Below, in pieces: positions 7,840 through 16,417 of a DNA stretch of 64,000 nt. This DNA comes from Kurthia sibirica (GTDB taxonomy: Bacteria; Bacillota; Bacilli; Bacillales_A; Planococcaceae). The notes beneath the pieces were generated by a model. That model had not been told where the DNA came from, searched no databases, and saw only the letters and a list, made by a program, of their open reading frames with translations. The position numbers and the translations under genes are program-made. The stretch is from positions 1 through 64,000 of the forward strand of contig NZ_QFVR01000006.1 of the NCBI RefSeq assembly GCF_003143975.1, given 5' to 3'. Position 1 is the first letter of the stretch; every line of letters begins with the position of its first letter.

Positions 7840-8483
7840 GGGTTCTATTCTATATGTTGGGGTATTAAAACAATTCATGTTTTAGACAATTAGAAATAGC
7901 GAGAGCTTTCCGCCGACAAATAAAGGATTGCTTACTACTTGTTTTTCGGCAGGAGTCCTCGCCATTTCTTTTAATCATGATGAACATACCTAAAAATAGA
8001 CAGAAAAAAGCACATAAAATGGTTTGAACGACTTATGGTTTTGTATTATAAGCGTCGGTGCTATGTCTGTTCTTGTGGAAAACGTTTTTCAGAAAAAACT
8101 TCTTTTATTGAACCGTGATCAACGCTTTTCAAAAGAATGGCATCAAGCGATTCAAATGCTATGCGTTAAATCACCTACATTCCAATCAGTTGCTGAGAAA
8201 ATGGGGACATTTAGTTCAACTGTTATTCGTCGTTTTTTTTTTGATCAAGTCGCAGAACAACAATTAGTGTCAGGTGTCACGCTACCAAAAGCAATCGCAA
8301 TTGATGCATATAAAGGAGATACAAATGCCGGTAAATTCCAACTAATCATTACCAATGCAGAAACACATGAACCGATTGCTATCTTGCCAAATCGTCGGAA
8401 AGATACGATAAAACAGTACTTACAAAGGTTCGGTGATCAAGTAGAAATCCAATTTCATTCACCTCAACATTTGACACAGAGCC
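7840..8483 (+). mobile_element. Degenerate ISL3-family insertion sequence
   Basis: The element starts with the ISL3-type left end GGTTCTATTCTATATGTTGG at 7841 and ends with an ISL3-type right repeat (GGCTCTGTGTCAAATGTTG on the minus strand, 8483-8465). CTTTTTTG occurs at both sides (7832-7839 and 8484-8491), an 8-bp target duplication as expected for ISL3; one G of the left end is ambiguous. Inside are a cruciform-like leader (GCGAG and GCCGA with their complements, 7897-7968) and the middle part of a transposase gene. It has lost the first ~60 codons and most of the 3' half of that gene, so it cannot move itself. Its first 174 bp match the inverted copy at 24453-24592. Confidence 0.8.
8002..8460 (+). 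pseudogene. ISL3 family transposase, internal fragment with frameshift
   Basis: Two overlapping frames together give ISL3 transposase sequence. Frame one (8002-8118) reads RKKHIKWFERLMVLYYKRR then CYVCSCGKRFSEKTSFIE, the zinc-binding CxC region. Frame two continues RDQRFSKEWHQ, then TFQSVAEKMGTFSSTVIRRF (helix-turn-helix) and AIDAYKGDTNAGKFQLIIT. Removing one C from GAACCGT at 8109-8115 joins IE to RDQRF, so a single-base insertion caused the frameshift. The gene ends abruptly after VEIQF, where the right terminal repeat begins. Non-functional. Confidence 0.8.
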
Positions 8484-8599
8484 CTTTTTTGTCTGACCTG
8501 AGATCACTATATGTCTGAGCTTTTTTTATTTTTAATTGGACAATACATACTAATAACTCGATAGACAGTACCGATAATAAAGGAAAGGAGTGTCCATAA

Positions 8600-9604
8600 A
8601 TGAAAAAATCCATGCTAATCATCGTACTGTTTCTCTTGTTGTCTAGTGGGACGTATAAGGCTTCTGCTGAAACGACGATTCGCTTGCAAAATAATCACCC
8701 AATTACTTCAGCGATTACGGCGAGTGACATACAGAAAACATTTATCATCGAAGTGAGCAAGATGAGTTCCGTCACATTAACAATTAAAACGGATCTGCCA
8801 AATCTCTATAGTAGTTTGGAGAATAACCAGGCAGATCAAATGAGTGTCCATTGGGACTATGCAGGCGCAACTGTAGCAAAACCAAAAACATGGACAACCA
8901 CGCATATTTTAAAACCGGGGAAATACGCGATACACATAAAAAATCAAGCGCAACTAAATGGTCATTTTGTCATAGCTGCGACTCAAAAAGCTATTTCAAG
9001 CAATGAAATAGAACCAAATGATACGCAGAAAAAAGCGCAGTTATTACTACCAAATAATACAAAGGTTAAAGGGGTAATCGGTTGGAACGATAATGTAGAT
9101 CTATATAAAATAACAAATGTTAAAAAATACGCAACACTCGAAGTTATTGTCACATCCACGATTACTAATATGAGCGTGCAAGTTGTCAATGAGAACGGGC
9201 GTATTTACTTTAGTAATAATTTATTCGGTCATGCTACTGTACAAAAACCAAAAAGTTGGCGTGATTCAGCAAGGATTACGAAAGGTGATTATTATATTGT
9301 CGTCAACAGCAATGTGGCAACCTATGGCCAATATACATTAACGACAAAAATAAAAGAAATGTTGCCACCGCCGCCAGTTGTAAAAAAAGTAATAGTAGGT
9401 AGCAAAAAAGTGACGGGTCAATCTATTCATAGTAGTAAAATAACAGTGAAAATCAATGGTAAAATTTATAAAGGTCTCACTAATTCTAAGGGGCAATATA
9501 CAATCAGCATACCGCGACAAAAATTGAATGCTGCTATTTTTGTACGTGTAACGAGTAAATTTGGGACGAGTGACTATAAAAAAATAAAAGTCACAAAAAA
9601 ATAA
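8600..9604 (+). CDS. Secreted protein with two PPC-type domains and a C-terminal Ig-like domain
   Basis: The 334-residue protein has a signal peptide (MKKSMLIIVLFLLLSSGTYKASA, cleavage about residue 23). Two pre-peptidase C-terminal-like beta domains follow (about 25-130 and 137-255); the second begins with the typical EIEPNDTQKKAQLL and VDLYKI motifs. After a short proline linker a C-terminal Ig-like domain (about 262-334) ends in lysine-rich strands. No catalytic domain is present, so it is probably a binding or structural exoprotein. AAAGGAGTG precedes ATG 8600. The neighbouring S41 protease is another exported protein, but the two are not in one operon. Exact function unknown. Confidence 0.7.
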   Translation: MKKSMLIIVLFLLLSSGTYKASAETTIRLQNNHPITSAITASDIQKTFIIEVSKMSSVTLTIKTDLPNLYSSLENNQADQMSVHWDYAGATVAKPKTWTTTHILKPGKYAIHIKNQAQLNGHFVIAATQKAISSNEIEPNDTQKKAQLLLPNNTKVKGVIGWNDNVDLYKITNVKKYATLEVIVTSTITNMSVQVVNENGRIYFSNNLFGHATVQKPKSWRDSARITKGDYYIVVNSNVATYGQYTLTTKIKEMLPPPPVVKKVIVGSKKVTGQSIHSSKITVKINGKIYKGLTNSKGQYTISIPRQKLNAAIFVRVTSKFGTSDYKKIKVTKK

Positions 9605-9633
9605 TGTAGCCATTTGGAAAAAAATGATAAAAT

Positions 9634-9716
9634 AAAAAGACTACGCACCAAGAATAGGAGTCATTACGAGTACAAGCGCAATGAACCTATCCGGGGAGCA
9701 GTCTTTATTTTTTTGA
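9634..9716. terminator. Long bidirectional hairpin (terminator, possibly a structured RNA)
   Basis: AAAGACT (9636-9642) pairs with AGTCTTT (9700-9706), and an inner stem pairs AATAGGAGTCATT (9653-9665) with AATGAACCTATCC (9680-9692). T-runs occur on both outer sides. It separates the convergent genes ending at 9604 and 9705 and overlaps the last bases of the second. The inner stem is longer than most terminators, so a stable RNA is a minor alternative. Confidence 0.6.
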
Positions 9717-10034
9717 TAAAGTATAGGCCATTTTTGGTGAAACACCTTCGTCGGTTATTTTATATAACTCATACTGTTCGTCACCTATTTTAACAATTTG
9801 ATAAGTGGGGCGATGATCCAAGATTAATTGGTCCAGTTCAATTTTGTATTGGCTTGTCATCTTTTTCCCATCGTTTTCTAGTGTGACAAGTTTAGATGGT
9901 GCATCAAAATCCATATCGATAGAATAATTAGTCGCACTAGCTTGATAGTGACCGTTTAAGGTGATTTCGTCATCGCAAGCCGCTAGAACGACTACTAACA
10001 TAATAAGTATACAAATATAATAGATTTTTTTCAT
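9705..10034 (-). CDS. Small lipoprotein of unknown function
   Basis: A 109-residue protein with a lipoprotein signal peptide: KKIYYICILIMLVVVLAAC, with Cys at residue 20 as the lipidation site. The mature part is beta-rich (NGHYQASATNYSIDMDF, then YKIELDQLIL and EQYELYKI). It probably sits on the outer face of the membrane. ATG 10034 is chosen because GAAGGG lies 10 bases upstream; TTG 10043 is too close to it. No named domain is recognised. It is convergent with the PPC-domain gene. Confidence 0.65.
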   Translation of the reverse strand: MKKIYYICILIMLVVVLAACDDEITLNGHYQASATNYSIDMDFDAPSKLVTLENDGKKMTSQYKIELDQLILDHRPTYQIVKIGDEQYELYKITDEGVSPKMAYTLSKK

Positions 10035-10139
10035 ACTATCCAAACCCTTCTACAATAACTTCTCATACATAAGGATAGCATAGATGACACGACATGTTTT
10101 GAAATGCCGTTCATCCTACTCTAAAAGGGGGCAAACAAA

Positions 10140-11519
10140 ATGTTCAAACAAAAAATAATGCTAGTAAGTGCAGCTGCAGCAATGCTTCTGTATCCAGTGA
10201 GCGCGCAAGCCAGTGAGCCTTTAGCAGAAGTGAAACAGCTTGTGAAAGACAACTATTATCCGAGTATTTCTACAACAGATTTAAAAAATGCTACGACAAT
10301 TAAACAGTTAATGTCAAAATTAGATCCCTATTCAATGTATATGACCAATGCAGAGTTTGATGATTTTTTCTCTGCTGTTGAAATGACAGTTACGGGCATT
10401 GGCGTGACAGTAACAACGAATGATCGGGGATTATTTATAGAAGAAATTATTGTTGGCGGTGGAGCTGCAAAAAACAAGCTGAAAACAGGAGATATTATTA
10501 CAAAAATTGATGGACGTAGTTTAGCTGGCATGAGTTTTCATGCAGCCACTACCTTGTTACGAGGTAAAAAGAATACAAACGTATCGGTAACTGTTTATAG
10601 ACCGACAACTAAAAAAGAATGGACGAGGGTTGTTACACGTACGGTCATCACAATCCCAAATGTTGAGACGAAAAAATTGGCCGGCGCTGTTGGTTATATT
10701 CGTTTAAATAGTTTTTCATCCAATAGTGCAGCAGATATACAAAAGGCTATGAAAAATTTGCCGAATGCAAAACGTTGGATTTTAGATTTACGTGATAATG
10801 GTGGTGGAGATGTTGGCGCTGCAGAGAAAATAATTGGTCTATTTAAAGGACAGCATATTGCTTACTTTTTCAAAATGGCCAAAGATAAAAATATGTATTA
10901 TATGCCATCTGTAAAACAAAAAAAACAATTTAATGGTCCTGTTGCGCTATTGATTAATGGCAATTCTGCAAGTGCATCAGAGATGACAGCAGGCGCATTA
11001 AAAGGTCAAAAATTGGCTACTGTGTATGGCCAAAAATCTTATGGTAAGGGCGTTATGCAAAGCTTTTTCCAAACAAAGAATAAAAAAGGCTATGTCAAGC
11101 TGACGATTGCAGAGTTTTTTGCACCATCATCCAAACAGGAAGCGCTCACCATTAATAAAAAAGGAATTACGCCTCATATTAAAACGGCCAAAGGTCAGGA
11201 AGTTTTTGTTAGTCATCAAGCTATTTTGAAAAAAGAATTAGTGAAAAATATAAAGTTACCAACTATTTCACAAACAGTGAAGACACAGGATCTCATAATC
11301 AAACCGTCGAAGACTTTCAGTTGGTCACAGCTCTCAACATCTACCGTATATTTGATGCAAATTGGGGGACCAACACGTAAAATTACAGTGAAGAAAACAG
11401 TCGCTAAACAGCTGAAAATCCATGCAAACGCCGGTATTAAAGCGGGGACTCGTTATTATATTAAAATGACACCTAAAAAAGGTCAGGCTGCATATAGCTA
11501 TGTGACGATTAAAAAATAA
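10140..11519 (+). CDS. S41 family C-terminal processing peptidase, secreted
   Basis: The 459-residue protein has a signal peptide ending at AQA (residue 24), an N-terminal helical segment, a PDZ domain (about 84-165, with GIGVTVTTNDRG and GDIITKIDG) and an S41 protease core. The catalytic serine is in NGNSASASEM (about residue 280) and the lysine in YGKGVMQ (about 305). A C-terminal beta region (about 370-459) is extra to the usual CtpA core and may bind the wall. Members cleave the C-terminal tails of exported proteins. A GGGGGC site precedes ATG 10140. It is monocistronic, with a strong terminator after it. Confidence 0.87.
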   Translation: MFKQKIMLVSAAAAMLLYPVSAQASEPLAEVKQLVKDNYYPSISTTDLKNATTIKQLMSKLDPYSMYMTNAEFDDFFSAVEMTVTGIGVTVTTNDRGLFIEEIIVGGGAAKNKLKTGDIITKIDGRSLAGMSFHAATTLLRGKKNTNVSVTVYRPTTKKEWTRVVTRTVITIPNVETKKLAGAVGYIRLNSFSSNSAADIQKAMKNLPNAKRWILDLRDNGGGDVGAAEKIIGLFKGQHIAYFFKMAKDKNMYYMPSVKQKKQFNGPVALLINGNSASASEMTAGALKGQKLATVYGQKSYGKGVMQSFFQTKNKKGYVKLTIAEFFAPSSKQEALTINKKGITPHIKTAKGQEVFVSHQAILKKELVKNIKLPTISQTVKTQDLIIKPSKTFSWSQLSTSTVYLMQIGGPTRKITVKKTVAKQLKIHANAGIKAGTRYYIKMTPKKGQAAYSYVTIKK

Positions 11520-11523
11520 TGAA

Positions 11524-11562
11524 ACAGCCAAGAAAATAGGTATTTTCTTGGCTGTTTTATTA
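11524..11562. terminator. Bidirectional hairpin terminator
   Basis: ACAGCCAAGAAAATA (11524-11538) pairs perfectly with TATTTTCTTGGCTGT (11541-11555) and is followed by TTTATTATTTT. It serves the S41 protease gene and the convergent thioesterase gene. Confidence 0.85.
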
Positions 11563-11574
11563 TTTTAACATGAT

Positions 11575-11991
11575 TTAATGTGTCATTTTGATGGGTAGTT
11601 TCATCATAGTTGATGTGACATTAGCAAGTAATTTATCGTTTTGGAATAATTCAGATTCCAAATATAACATGGTACGTCCATTGCGAATGACCTTTGTATC
11701 AATGGTGATTTCTCCAGGATTTCCTGGACGATGGAAGGTGGTATTAATGGATACGCTTGTGAAGTGTTCTTCCATTCCTTCTAAACTCATCACGGCATAA
11801 CCCATACCCACATCAGCAGCAGCCGTAGTAAAACCACCTAGTACAATACCTGCGCCATTTAGATGCGCTGGTGTAACATGCCATTTACATATGGAATGAC
11901 CATCATTTGCGCTTTCAAAAACAATACCTAATAATTGTTCGGACTTCGGTTGTTCAACACCTAATGCTAGTAATTTATCCAATCTACTCAT
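11575..11991 (-). CDS. PaaI-type hotdog thioesterase
   Basis: A 138-residue hotdog-fold protein. The motif HLNGAGIVLGGFTTAAADVGMGYA (about residues 50-73) matches the HGG-containing helix region of PaaI/YiiD acyl-CoA thioesterases, with GG retained and His replaced by Val/Leu at the usual HGG position. It probably hydrolyses an acyl-CoA in the cytoplasm. ATG 11991 is preferred because AAGGGGGCAAAG lies just upstream; the frame extends 10 codons further without a better site. A second related gene lies at 12670-13065. Confidence 0.75.
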   Translation of the reverse strand: MSRLDKLLALGVEQPKSEQLLGIVFESANDGHSICKWHVTPAHLNGAGIVLGGFTTAAADVGMGYAVMSLEGMEEHFTSVSINTTFHRPGNPGEITIDTKVIRNGRTMLYLESELFQNDKLLANVTSTMMKLPIKMTH

Positions 11992-12163
11992 GAACTTTGC
12001 CCCCTTTTCCATATTGTACATGACAAGTCGTCAAGTGCATATTATTGTGTCATACATTTTCTATGGTTTATTGTCCTTGTCATGATGCAGTAGCCATGCT
12101 AGGCGCATGCATGGAAATGTTATTATTGGGTATACTAGTATGGATGAAAGGGGAGGTTACATG

Positions 12164-12599
12164 ATGAATAGAATTAATTTAATTGCTATTGGAGTAAAGG
12201 ATTTATCGAAATCATTGGCTTTTTATAAAGGGTTAGGTTTTCAAACGACGGAGCAACAAGATGCACCGCCCATCGTATTTTTTAATAATAAGGGCACGAA
12301 ATTAGAATTGTTTCCAATGGCAGGTTTAGTAGCAGATATGAAAATTACCATGCCAGATGCTGCGATGGAAGGACAATTCAAGGGCATTACATTGGCATAC
12401 AATGCTAAATCACAGCAAGAAGTGGACGAGCAACTACAGTTAGCGGAAAAAACTAGGGGCAAAAATTCTTAAAGCGGCAGAACCTGTTGCGTGGGGTGGC
12501 TATAGTGGTTATTTTCGCGATCTTGATGGTGTTGATTGGGAAGTGGCCTATGCCGAATCATGGCAATTTGATCAGGAAGATATGCTCATAATCGAATAA
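12164..12599 (+). pseudogene. VOC (glyoxalase/bleomycin-resistance) family protein, frameshifted
   Basis: The first frame (12164-12472) gives MNRINLIAIGVKDLSKSLAF, the usual beta-alpha start of a VOC protein, and runs to QLAEKTRGKNS then stop. The second frame continues GAKILKAAEPVAWGGYSGYF and RDLDGVDWEVAYAESW to a stop at 12597-12599, the expected C-terminal half with the metal-ligand glutamate region. The switch is near 12450-12465, around GGAAAAAACTAGGGGC, a homopolymer-rich place. A real single-base indel or a sequencing error would both explain it. GGGGAGG precedes the paired start codons at 12161/12164. Confidence 0.75.
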
Positions 12600-12663
12600 A
12601 ACAGACTAAGATTAAGTAGTACAAACCAAGGTCTTGGTCGGCGCTACTCATCTTAGTCTGTTG
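12599..12663. terminator. Hairpin terminator between the VOC pseudogene and a convergent thioesterase
   Basis: ACAGACTAAGAT near 12601-12612 pairs with ATCTTAGTCTGT near 12650-12661, with a smaller inner dyad. On the minus strand it is followed by TTTTATT, so it mainly serves the thioesterase gene. Confidence 0.6.
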
Positions 12664-12669
12664 ATCTAG

Positions 12670-13065
12670 CTACTTCAAACCTTTAAAAGTAGCGGTGCAC
12701 ATTGCGATGAGTTCATTGGAAGCATTACGAATTTTTCCCTCGACGATTAAAGTGGAACGCGTTTGTTCGACGACAGAAGCAGTTGCCGTTAACATACCAT
12801 CTGTTCCTTGACGTAGGAAACGTGTCTCCATTTGCATCGTTAATACTTGGTTGAAACCAAGTGACATGGCGGCCATGCCCATCACATTATCAAGTGACAT
12901 CATAATAATACCACCATGTAGTGAACCACCAGTATTTGTAATATGTGTATTAAAGGGTACTTGCAATGTGGCAACGCCTTTTTCTGCATGAATATATTGG
13001 AAGCCAACACTATGCCAAAGCTCTGTGGCTTCAAATAATTGTTGGATGGATTGAGTAGTTGTCAA
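12670..13065 (-). CDS. PaaI-type hotdog thioesterase with HGG motif
   Basis: A 131-residue protein with the complete PaaI motif TGGSLHGGIIMMSLDNVMG near residue 47, followed by a mixed beta region ending TATFKGLK. It is predicted to hydrolyse an acyl-CoA, often an aromatic or branched one in this family. The start is taken as TTG 13065 because GCAGGAGGT lies six bases upstream; the ATG further upstream has no ribosome site and would add an atypical tail. Paralogous in fold to the protein at 11575-11991. Confidence 0.78.
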   Translation of the reverse strand: MTTTQSIQQLFEATELWHSVGFQYIHAEKGVATLQVPFNTHITNTGGSLHGGIIMMSLDNVMGMAAMSLGFNQVLTMQMETRFLRQGTDGMLTATASVVEQTRSTLIVEGKIRNASNELIAMCTATFKGLK

Positions 13066-13338
13066 AATAATACCTCCTGCTAGTTGTGTGTAATCTGTAC
13101 ATTTAATGATAAGGAACAATGGGCAAAATAGCTATATAAAAAGAAAAAAAATTCTTTTTATAGTAAAGCAAAAAAATGATTTCAATAAAAAACCTATATT
13201 GTCATTGAATTGTCATGCACAAACACGTTAAATGGACAATAAATTGTCATGAATTTTACACCGTGAGTACCTTTCATTACAGAATGTCAGCATTTAATGA
13301 TAAACTTGTACTACATATTACTAGGAGGGTTTTTTTAA

Positions 13339-13785
13339 GTGAAAAAAATTATCGCAGCAGTATTCGCAGCAACATTGACATTTGCTACAGTGGGACCATT
13401 AGTGGTGAACCATTTTTCTACAGCAGATGCTCGTGGTTATAAATCAGGTAAGAGTGGTTTCAATACGAATAGAAGTTCAAATACGAACTCAAATACAAAT
13501 TCAAATGCTACAAAAAAAGCAACAGATACGAAAACAAAAAATCAATCAGCAGCACAAAAAAGTAATAAAGGCGGGCTAATGAAAGGCCTAATGCTTGGTG
13601 GTTTAGCTGGTTTACTATTCGGTGGTCTACTATCGGGTATGGGCGCAATGGGCAGCATCTTTGGTTTGCTTGTTAATATCGTCGGTATTTTAGTAGTCAT
13701 CATGTTAATTGTGAAAATATTCCAGATGTTTACGCGCAACAAACGAGAAAAAGAAGAACGTGAGCGCAAAGCATGGAAGAACTAA
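13339..13785 (+). CDS. Small exported/membrane protein with Asn/Ser-rich linker and Gly-rich helix
   Basis: The 148-residue protein has an N-terminal signal-like segment (KKIIAAVFAATLTFATVGPL), an NTNSNTNSN-type low-complexity linker (residues 45-80), a glycine-rich hydrophobic hairpin (GLMKGLMLGGLAGLLFGGLL), a second hydrophobic segment (about 113-130) and a charged tail KREKEERERKAWKN. The layout recalls the N-terminal part of bacterial Tim44-like proteins, but no Tim44 domain follows. GTG 13339 has AGGAGGG upstream. It overlaps the next gene by 13 bp. Function unknown. Confidence 0.6.
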   Translation: MKKIIAAVFAATLTFATVGPLVVNHFSTADARGYKSGKSGFNTNRSSNTNSNTNSNATKKATDTKTKNQSAAQKSNKGGLMKGLMLGGLAGLLFGGLLSGMGAMGSIFGLLVNIVGILVVIMLIVKIFQMFTRNKREKEERERKAWKN

Positions 13786-14066
13786 TAATCTCTGAACAAG
13801 ATGTCATCAATTCTATTTGCTTATACCATGCAAGAGAAAAGCTGATTATGCCTGAAGATGTTCAAGTCGAGCTGACATATGAAGATGATGCCGGTTTTGG
13901 TGCTGAAGCAGAATCAAATGGACAGCAAACTTTTTATAAAGAAGGCAATATGTTAGCGGCGCTAAGAATTTGGGTTGAAGAATTTTTAGAGCTGGATCCG
14001 TACGGCACGGCTATTCGCATTGAATTACATGATGAAGAAGGTATTATCGCCTACGTTTCACAATAA
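13773..14066 (+). CDS. DUF2653 (YxcD-like) family protein
   Basis: A 97-residue acidic soluble protein. ISEQDVINSICLYHA at the start and VQVELTYEDDAGFGAEAE in the middle match the DUF2653/YxcD family found in Bacillales, whose role is unknown. Its start lies inside the end of the upstream membrane protein gene (13-bp overlap), implying cotranscription and coupled translation. A strong terminator follows. Confidence 0.7.
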   Translation: MEELIISEQDVINSICLYHAREKLIMPEDVQVELTYEDDAGFGAEAESNGQQTFYKEGNMLAALRIWVEEFLELDPYGTAIRIELHDEEGIIAYVSQ

Positions 14067-14079
14067 TAAACAAATTAAA

Positions 14080-14127
14080 GGATGTCACAGTGGCTATTGG
14101 ATTAGCTTTTGTGACATCCTTTTTTTG
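14080..14127 (+). terminator. Hairpin terminator after the DUF2653 gene
   Basis: GGATGTCACA (14080-14089) pairs with TGTGACATCC (14110-14119), followed by seven T. An ISL3-derived element is inserted 9 bp behind the T-run. Confidence 0.85.
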
Positions 14128-14136
14128 CTTTATTTA

Positions 14137-14457
14137 GGTTCTATACGATTACAATACCACTTCTGCTCGACGCTATCCGCGGGCAAGTAGAGAGTTTAAA
14201 CAACTTTTTAGAAAGTATTCATAGTAAAAAAGGTTTTAAAACGCCATACATCTGGATGTAGACGCTTTGTTCATTTTCGAGCGAAGATTTTATTGAAGCT
14301 ACAGGATCAAGAAATTGGTTTGCATTTAGGGTGAATAATTTGTGTAGTAAAGAACGATGACGCCTGCTGGAAAGTGGTCATCTGAAACGAACAAATAGAA
14401 AAAGTGGCGTGATGTGAAAAATCCACATCACGCCATCTCAATAGTTGACGTAGAACC
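14137..14457. mobile_element. ISL3-derived non-autonomous element, 321 bp
   Basis: Left end GGTTCTATACGATTACAATA (14137-) and right end, read on the minus strand, GGTTCTACGTCAACTATTG are ISL3-type terminal repeats. TTTATTTA flanks both sides (14129-14136 and 14458-14465), a perfect 8-bp target duplication. No transposase frame is present. The interior carries a GCTCGACGCT segment shared with the element at 46005 and an 11-bp hairpin GGCGTGATGTG / CACATCACGCC near the right end. The right-hand duplication overlaps the stop codon of the downstream minus-strand gene, so the insertion just missed disrupting it. Confidence 0.8.
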
Positions 14458-14462
14458 TTTAT

Positions 14463-16064
14463 TTATAATGTGAGTTGCTGTAAATAAGATGCCAGTTTTT
14501 TTGAATGATTATGTTGCAGTTGTTGCTCAATTATTGATACAGCCTTCACTTGGTTATTTTCCAATACATAACATTCCGCAAGCAAAATCGTAAAGCGAGC
14601 CTGCATAGGAAATTCCACAATAGCTAGGTGACAGGCAGCGACTGCTTCCTTCATTTTTTTCAAGGCCATAAGCGCTTGGATTTTTGAAGCGTGGGGGCGA
14701 TCAAAAGTGGGTGCCAATTCAATTGCGTGGTTAGCGAATTGTAGTGCCCACGTAAAATGGTGATGATCCAAACATTTTTCGGCCATTACCCAAAAATATT
14801 CATTGGACAAATAGCGCTTTTCACCAAAGTGGATGGTAGGTAGAGGTTCTGCAGCTAAAAACCGATCTACAAGAGGTTTTAATTGCTTCGTTTGAGCCAA
14901 ATACTTTGGTAAACGATGACCTGCATAAGGTAAGTGTATGACTTGTGCGTGTGGGTAAGAAGCAAGTACTTCATTGTTGACATAGCGGTTGTCGATTGTA
15001 TTTTTTGGATCAAATAATATAGAAACACGAGCATTGGTATTTTTCGGATGTGGTGTGATATGTTGATGTGGCACGATTTGATCTACATTTTCTGAGCCAT
15101 AATCGGCAATAGCCGAGTTACGAGGGGCCATAGCTAACACAATAGCTTCTGGAATCGTCGTACCAAAATATAAGGCACTATAACCACCTAAGCTTGTACC
15201 ATACGCGAATTTTGTAGAATACGCTTTCAATAATAGCTGTGTAGCTTCAACATATGTTTCACGGCTTAAATCTTGATGGAAATTATGAATAGAATGTCTA
15301 CGCAAGGCAATAATATCCATTTTTTTCTTCTTAATCAAATTATAAGCAAAAGGAATACGGTCAATTGTTTTATCAATCGTATCAAATGTTGCAACGACTG
15401 TAGTAGACGGATTGATGTATTTATAGAGTTCGATAGTCGATTGTTCGTTCGTATAGATGGTGTATTTGCGGTACTGATCTTCGAATAGTTCTTCATAACC
15501 TTCAGGATCTGTATCGATACAATATTGGATTAATGATTTTGACTCATCGGTTTTACCGATCATTTGGTAGCAAACAGCGAGATTATAAGCAGATTCAGTA
15601 GTAGGCTGTAATTTTTGTAGCCTCTTAAAAGCAGTTTCTGCTAATGACCAAGCGGTATGACGCAAGGCAAATTTACTGGCAAACTCAATATATTGCTGCT
15701 GTGCATCATTTTTTAGTAGACCTTTTGCTACAAGTTGTAAGGCATCTGCTATACGACCATTTTTGGCTAAAAGAGTTGCACAATGTTGGTAAAACAAATA
15801 TGTATTGTTTTGTCGTGATCTATGTCTGCTCGTCAATAAGTGTTTTAATGCTGTTTTTGGTTGGTTGTTTTTTAAATAGTGGCGAATAATCCGTGCTTGT
15901 ATTTTTAAACTAGTTGGATGTATTTTAGTACCTTCTTTCAAGAGTTTAAAATATTTTTTCGTATTAATCGATTGTGCTAATTGTATATATTGTTGAGCTG
16001 TTGGTACTGTATGTGGCTTTTCAATCAGTGATGTAACTTGAAAACCACTCGCTTTAGAATCCAC
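14463..16064 (-). CDS. TPR protein with a central alpha/beta-hydrolase domain
   Basis: The 533-residue protein has TPR-like helix repeats at about residues 15-190 and again at 420-533, flanking an alpha/beta-hydrolase-like domain. The nucleophile elbow GTSLGGYSALYFG (about residue 285) and the late HLPYAGHRLP (about 365) offer serine and histidine; an acid may be in LFDPKNTID. No signal peptide is present. Similar hydrolase-TPR proteins occur near glycosylation and capsule genes, but no specific substrate can be named. GTG 16064 is chosen because AAAGGAGTG lies 8 bases upstream; ATG 16091 abuts its own ribosome site. Monocistronic; its end abuts the ISL3-derived element. Confidence 0.6.
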   Translation of the reverse strand: MDSKASGFQVTSLIEKPHTVPTAQQYIQLAQSINTKKYFKLLKEGTKIHPTSLKIQARIIRHYLKNNQPKTALKHLLTSRHRSRQNNTYLFYQHCATLLAKNGRIADALQLVAKGLLKNDAQQQYIEFASKFALRHTAWSLAETAFKRLQKLQPTTESAYNLAVCYQMIGKTDESKSLIQYCIDTDPEGYEELFEDQYRKYTIYTNEQSTIELYKYINPSTTVVATFDTIDKTIDRIPFAYNLIKKKKMDIIALRRHSIHNFHQDLSRETYVEATQLLLKAYSTKFAYGTSLGGYSALYFGTTIPEAIVLAMAPRNSAIADYGSENVDQIVPHQHITPHPKNTNARVSILFDPKNTIDNRYVNNEVLASYPHAQVIHLPYAGHRLPKYLAQTKQLKPLVDRFLAAEPLPTIHFGEKRYLSNEYFWVMAEKCLDHHHFTWALQFANHAIELAPTFDRPHASKIQALMALKKMKEAVAACHLAIVEFPMQARFTILLAECYVLENNQVKAVSIIEQQLQHNHSKKLASYLQQLTL

Positions 16065-16331
16065 GATGGATTCACTCCTTTCAAATAGCATACCTTCTAA
16101 TTAAAACATAGGTAAAGTATATATTTTGTTGTTGCTGTGTTTTGTAACATTATGTTAGCTGGGTGTAACACGAAGGAAATATATCGAAATAATGTTATAT
16201 GGAATTAATAAATGTAAATAGTCTGTATTTATTTTTTAGAAATAGTGCGAAATAGAATAAAACAGCCTTAAAAAGCTATAAAGTTATGAAAGTTTGTCTT
16301 AATTGTAAGTAAATTTCCTTATTTTAGAGTC

Positions 16332-16357
16332 TAAAGTTGCCTCACTGGATAGGATAA
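16332..16357 (+). promoter_or_regulatory. Possible SigD promoter of the chemoreceptor gene
   Basis: TAAA (16332-16335), a 14-bp spacer and TAGGATAA (16350-16357) fit the SigD pattern TAAA-N15-GCCGATAT only in the GATA core. The position, 60 bp before the start codon of a chemotaxis gene, supports it. The rest of the gap 16092-16331 is AT-rich with no other clear signal. Confidence 0.4.
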
Positions 16358-16417
16358 GTGGTTTATATACATTGGTTTTGAGGAAATAGAATGATTACAC
16401 TAGGAGGTTTCATATCT

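Noticed and set aside
12107-12160. Upstream start (ATG 12107) for the VOC gene
   Set aside because: The added 19 residues are not part of the VOC fold and the strong GGGGAGG site lies after them.
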